Positions 15,268-17,039 of a stretch of 17,039 nt of DNA are shown here, piece by piece. The translations under genes were made by a program, and so were the position numbers. This DNA is from Clostridia bacterium. GTDB lineage: Bacteria; Bacillota_A; Clostridia; Oscillospirales; CAG-272. The stretch lies in assembly GCA_017542695.1 (NCBI GenBank), contig JAFXWT010000176.1:1-17039 (forward strand). The letters are read 5' to 3'. Under the pieces are notes generated by a model that worked only from the letters and a program-made list of their open reading frames with translations, was not told where the DNA came from and searched no databases. Each line of letters starts with the position of its first letter. Positions within the stretch are counted from its first letter, which is position 1.

Positions 15268-15296
15268 ATTTTATCATAAAATTATCTTTCTTTCAA
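15268..15296 (-). promoter_or_regulatory. SigA-type promoter of the decarboxylase
   Basis: Minus strand: TTGAAA (15296-15291), 17-base spacer, TAAAAT (15273-15268). It is back to back with the oxidoreductase promoter; the two -35 boxes are 20 bases apart. Confidence 0.75.
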
Positions 15297-15316
15297 CCCG
15301 AATTTCGTTTTTTCTG

Positions 15317-15345
15317 TTGACATTACGTAAAAATGAAGTTATATT
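15317..15345 (+). promoter_or_regulatory. SigA-type promoter of the FAD oxidoreductase
   Basis: TTGACA (15317-15322), 17-base spacer, TATATT (15340-15345). The leader to the ATG at 15385 is about 33 bases, with an AAAGGAAG ribosome site. Confidence 0.87.
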
Positions 15346-15384
15346 ATATATGTTAAAAAGTTCTCGGCAAAGGAAGAAACAAAA

Positions 15385-16752
15385 ATGTATAACGTAATAA
15401 TCATCGGCGCGGGTCCGGGCGGAATTTTCACGGCATATGAGCTGAAACAGCGAGACCCGTCGCTGAAAATCGCCGTTTTCGATGCGGGACATTCGCTTGA
15501 AAAACGCAAGTGCCCCATTGACGGCGAAAAAATAAAGACGTGCATCGGCTGCAAAAGCTGCTCTATAATGAGCGGATTCGGCGGCGCGGGCGCATTCTCC
15601 GACGGAAAATATAACATCACGAATGATTTCGGCGGCACGCTCCATGAGTACATCGGCAAGAAGAAAGCGCTCGAGCTGATGAAATACGTCGATCAGATCA
15701 ACGTCGCGCACGGCGGAGAGGGAACGAAACTCTATTCGACTGCGGGAAGCAATTTCAAGAAGGTTTGCATCCAGAACAAGCTCAATCTTCTCGACGCGTC
15801 GGTGCGCCATCTCGGAACGGATATAAATTATGTCGTTTTGCAGAATCTCTACGCGGAGCTTGAAAAGAAAGTTGATTTCTATTTCGACACTCCCGTCAGG
15901 GAAGTAAAAAACGTTGACGGCGGCTATGAGATCACGACTGACGACAAGACTTACTCCTGCTCGCAGTGCGTTATCTCGGTCGGACGCAGCGGCAGCAAAT
16001 GGATGGAAACGGTGTGCAAGAATCTCGGCATCAAGACGAAATCGAACAGAGTTGACATCGGCGTGCGCGTGGAACTTCCCGCGGTCGTATTCTCGCACCT
16101 GACCGACGAGCTTTACGAGAGCAAGATCGTCTACCGCACAGAAAAATTCGAGGACAACGTGCGCACGTTCTGCATGAACCCGCACGGGATCGTCGTCAAC
16201 GAAAATACAAACGGGATAGTGACGGTGAACGGTCACAGCTATGAGGATCCCAAAATGCAGACGGAGAACACGAACTTCGCGCTGCTCGTATCGAAGCATT
16301 TTTCCGAGCCGTTCGAGGATTCAAACGGTTACGGCGAAAGCATCGCCCGCCTTTCCAATATGCTCGGAGGGGGCGTTATGGTGCAGAGATTCGGCGACCT
16401 TGTGAGAGGACGCCGTTCGAATGTCAAAAGAATAGAAGAGGGACTCGTAACGCCGACGCTGGCTGCGACGCCGGGCGATCTCAGTCTCGTGCTCCCGAAG
16501 AGGATACTCGACGGTATAATCGAAATGATCTACGCGCTCGACAAGATAGCTCCCGGAACGGCAAACGACGACACGCTCCTTTACGGAGTCGAGGTCAAGT
16601 TCTACAACATGGAGGTCGAGCTCAACGAGCATCTTGAAACGACGTACAAAGGTCTTTACGTGATAGGAGACGGAAGCGGCATCACTCATTCGCTGTCTCA
16701 TGCATCGGCGAGCGGCGTGTTCGTCGCGCGGGAGATCACACCCGATAAATAA
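15385..16752 (+). CDS. NAD(P)/FAD-dependent oxidoreductase (COG2509-type)
   Basis: A 455-residue flavoprotein. The N-terminal Rossmann motif IIGAGPGGIFTAYEL (about 6-20) binds FAD, with a second dinucleotide-type motif near CVISVGRSGS and the C-terminal FAD contact GLYVIGDGSGITHSLSHA. A cysteine set, Cys 43 then CIGCKSC at 53-59, is followed by SGFGGAGAFSDGKYN, the hallmark of the COG2509 group of uncharacterised FAD dehydrogenases; the cysteines could hold a metal or cluster, but this is not shown. No substrate is known for the family. The length is typical, with no truncation. It has its own promoter and ends at a hairpin shared with the convergent sigma factor gene. Confidence 0.93.
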   Translation: MYNVIIIGAGPGGIFTAYELKQRDPSLKIAVFDAGHSLEKRKCPIDGEKIKTCIGCKSCSIMSGFGGAGAFSDGKYNITNDFGGTLHEYIGKKKALELMKYVDQINVAHGGEGTKLYSTAGSNFKKVCIQNKLNLLDASVRHLGTDINYVVLQNLYAELEKKVDFYFDTPVREVKNVDGGYEITTDDKTYSCSQCVISVGRSGSKWMETVCKNLGIKTKSNRVDIGVRVELPAVVFSHLTDELYESKIVYRTEKFEDNVRTFCMNPHGIVVNENTNGIVTVNGHSYEDPKMQTENTNFALLVSKHFSEPFEDSNGYGESIARLSNMLGGGVMVQRFGDLVRGRRSNVKRIEEGLVTPTLAATPGDLSLVLPKRILDGIIEMIYALDKIAPGTANDDTLLYGVEVKFYNMEVELNEHLETTYKGLYVIGDGSGITHSLSHASASGVFVAREITPDK

Positions 16753-16754
16753 CG

Positions 16755-16784
16755 AAAAAGAGGCGCGTCGCGCCTCTTTTTTCA
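16755..16784. terminator. Bidirectional intrinsic terminator
   Basis: An A-run, then GAGGCG, a short CG-rich loop, CGCCTC and a T-run. It works in both directions and separates the FAD oxidoreductase gene (+) from the sigma factor gene (-), overlapping the stop codon of the latter. Confidence 0.9.
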
Positions 16785-17039
16785 CAAGTGCTTTTTTATG
16801 CGCTCGAGCGCGGTCTTTTCGATGCGCGATACCTGCGCCTGAGATATGCCTATCTCGTCGGCGATCTCCATCTGTGTTTTGCCGCGGTAAAAGCGCATGG
16901 TGACGATTGCGCGCTCGCGCTCTGATAACTTCGTCATTGCTTCGGAAAGGGCGATGTCGTCGATCCACGATTCGTCGACGGAGCGCTGATCGCTTATCTG
17001 GTCGAAAAGATATATCGAGTCTCCGCCGTCGCTGTAAAC
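16782..17039 (-). CDS. sigG: RNA polymerase sporulation sigma factor, SigG-like (3' part only)
   Basis: The C-terminal 85 residues of a sigma-70 factor whose beginning lies beyond the right edge. The sequence starts in the linker DGGDSIYLFDQISD and continues through WIDDIALSEAM, MRFYRGKTQMEIADEIGISQ and AQVSRIEK, then a Lys-rich end. This matches the region 4 of sporulation SigG (late forespore sigma) closely: DGGDPIYVMDQISD and GKTQMEVAEEIGISQAQVSR in Bacillus. SigF has a similar region, but the left-edge gene fits SigF better, so SigG is favoured here. If so, the upstream neighbour outside the window should be sigE/spoIIGA, the usual clostridial arrangement. The helix-turn-helix is intact. 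Confidence 0.88.
   Translation of the reverse strand, partial: VYSDGGDSIYLFDQISDQRSVDESWIDDIALSEAMTKLSERERAIVTMRFYRGKTQMEIADEIGISQAQVSRIEKTALERIKKHL

Noticed and set aside
15274..16299. 341-codon open frame on the minus strand opposite the FAD oxidoreductase
   Set aside because: It is antisense to a clearly conserved flavoprotein, lacks a ribosome site, runs through both divergent promoters and shows an Arg/His/Val-rich composition typical of a complementary-strand reading.
1..17039. CRISPR array, tRNA or rRNA genes, insertion sequences
   Set aside because: No regularly spaced repeats, cloverleaf-like or rRNA-like sequence, transposase or flanking terminal repeats were seen on either strand.

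Overview
This window looks like a chromosomal segment from an uncultured or gut-type spore-forming clostridium (class Clostridia, probably near Oscillospirales or Christensenellales). Three observations support this. C-terminal fragments of two sporulation-type sigma factors sit at the two ends (sigF-like on the left, sigG-like on the right). A SCIFF ranthipeptide precursor lies next to its radical SAM maturase, a pair characteristic of Clostridia. The promoters are near-consensus TTGACA-N17-TATAAT with strong Shine-Dalgarno sites. No phage, IS element, CRISPR, rRNA or tRNA was seen, so this is ordinary chromosome with some poorly characterised membrane genes.

Layout. Positions 1-281 hold the end of a sigF-like gene on +, closed by a bidirectional terminator. 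From 321 to 5042 there is a minus-strand block: a DUF4349 lipoprotein with its own promoter, then valS and a diacylglycerol kinase-family lipid kinase, the last two forming a kinase-valS operon. From about 5255 to 12149 every gene is on +. The first three form a tightly overlapping operon: an SPFH/band-7 membrane protein, a ribbon-helix-helix protein and a small DUF2500-like membrane protein. These are followed by an ABC ATPase and its large permease, then three tandem paralogous polytopic membrane proteins of no family I recognise, the third with its own promoter. From 12195 to 15248 the genes are on minus: scfB (SCIFF maturase), scfA (SCIFF precursor) and an Orn/Lys/Arg-type PLP decarboxylase. 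At 15385-16752 a FAD-dependent oxidoreductase is on +, transcribed divergently from the decarboxylase. The sigG-like fragment lies on minus at the right edge.

How the genes work together. The scfA/scfB pair is a complete peptide-modification module with a possible attenuating hairpin between precursor and enzyme. The plus-strand block is almost entirely membrane proteins: an SPFH scaffold, an ABC exporter and three paralogous integral membrane proteins. It starts from one promoter overlapped by short direct repeats that look like an operator. Whether this is one functional system is inference. The parts most worth following up are the unassigned paralog triplet and the SPFH / DNA-binding-protein operon.
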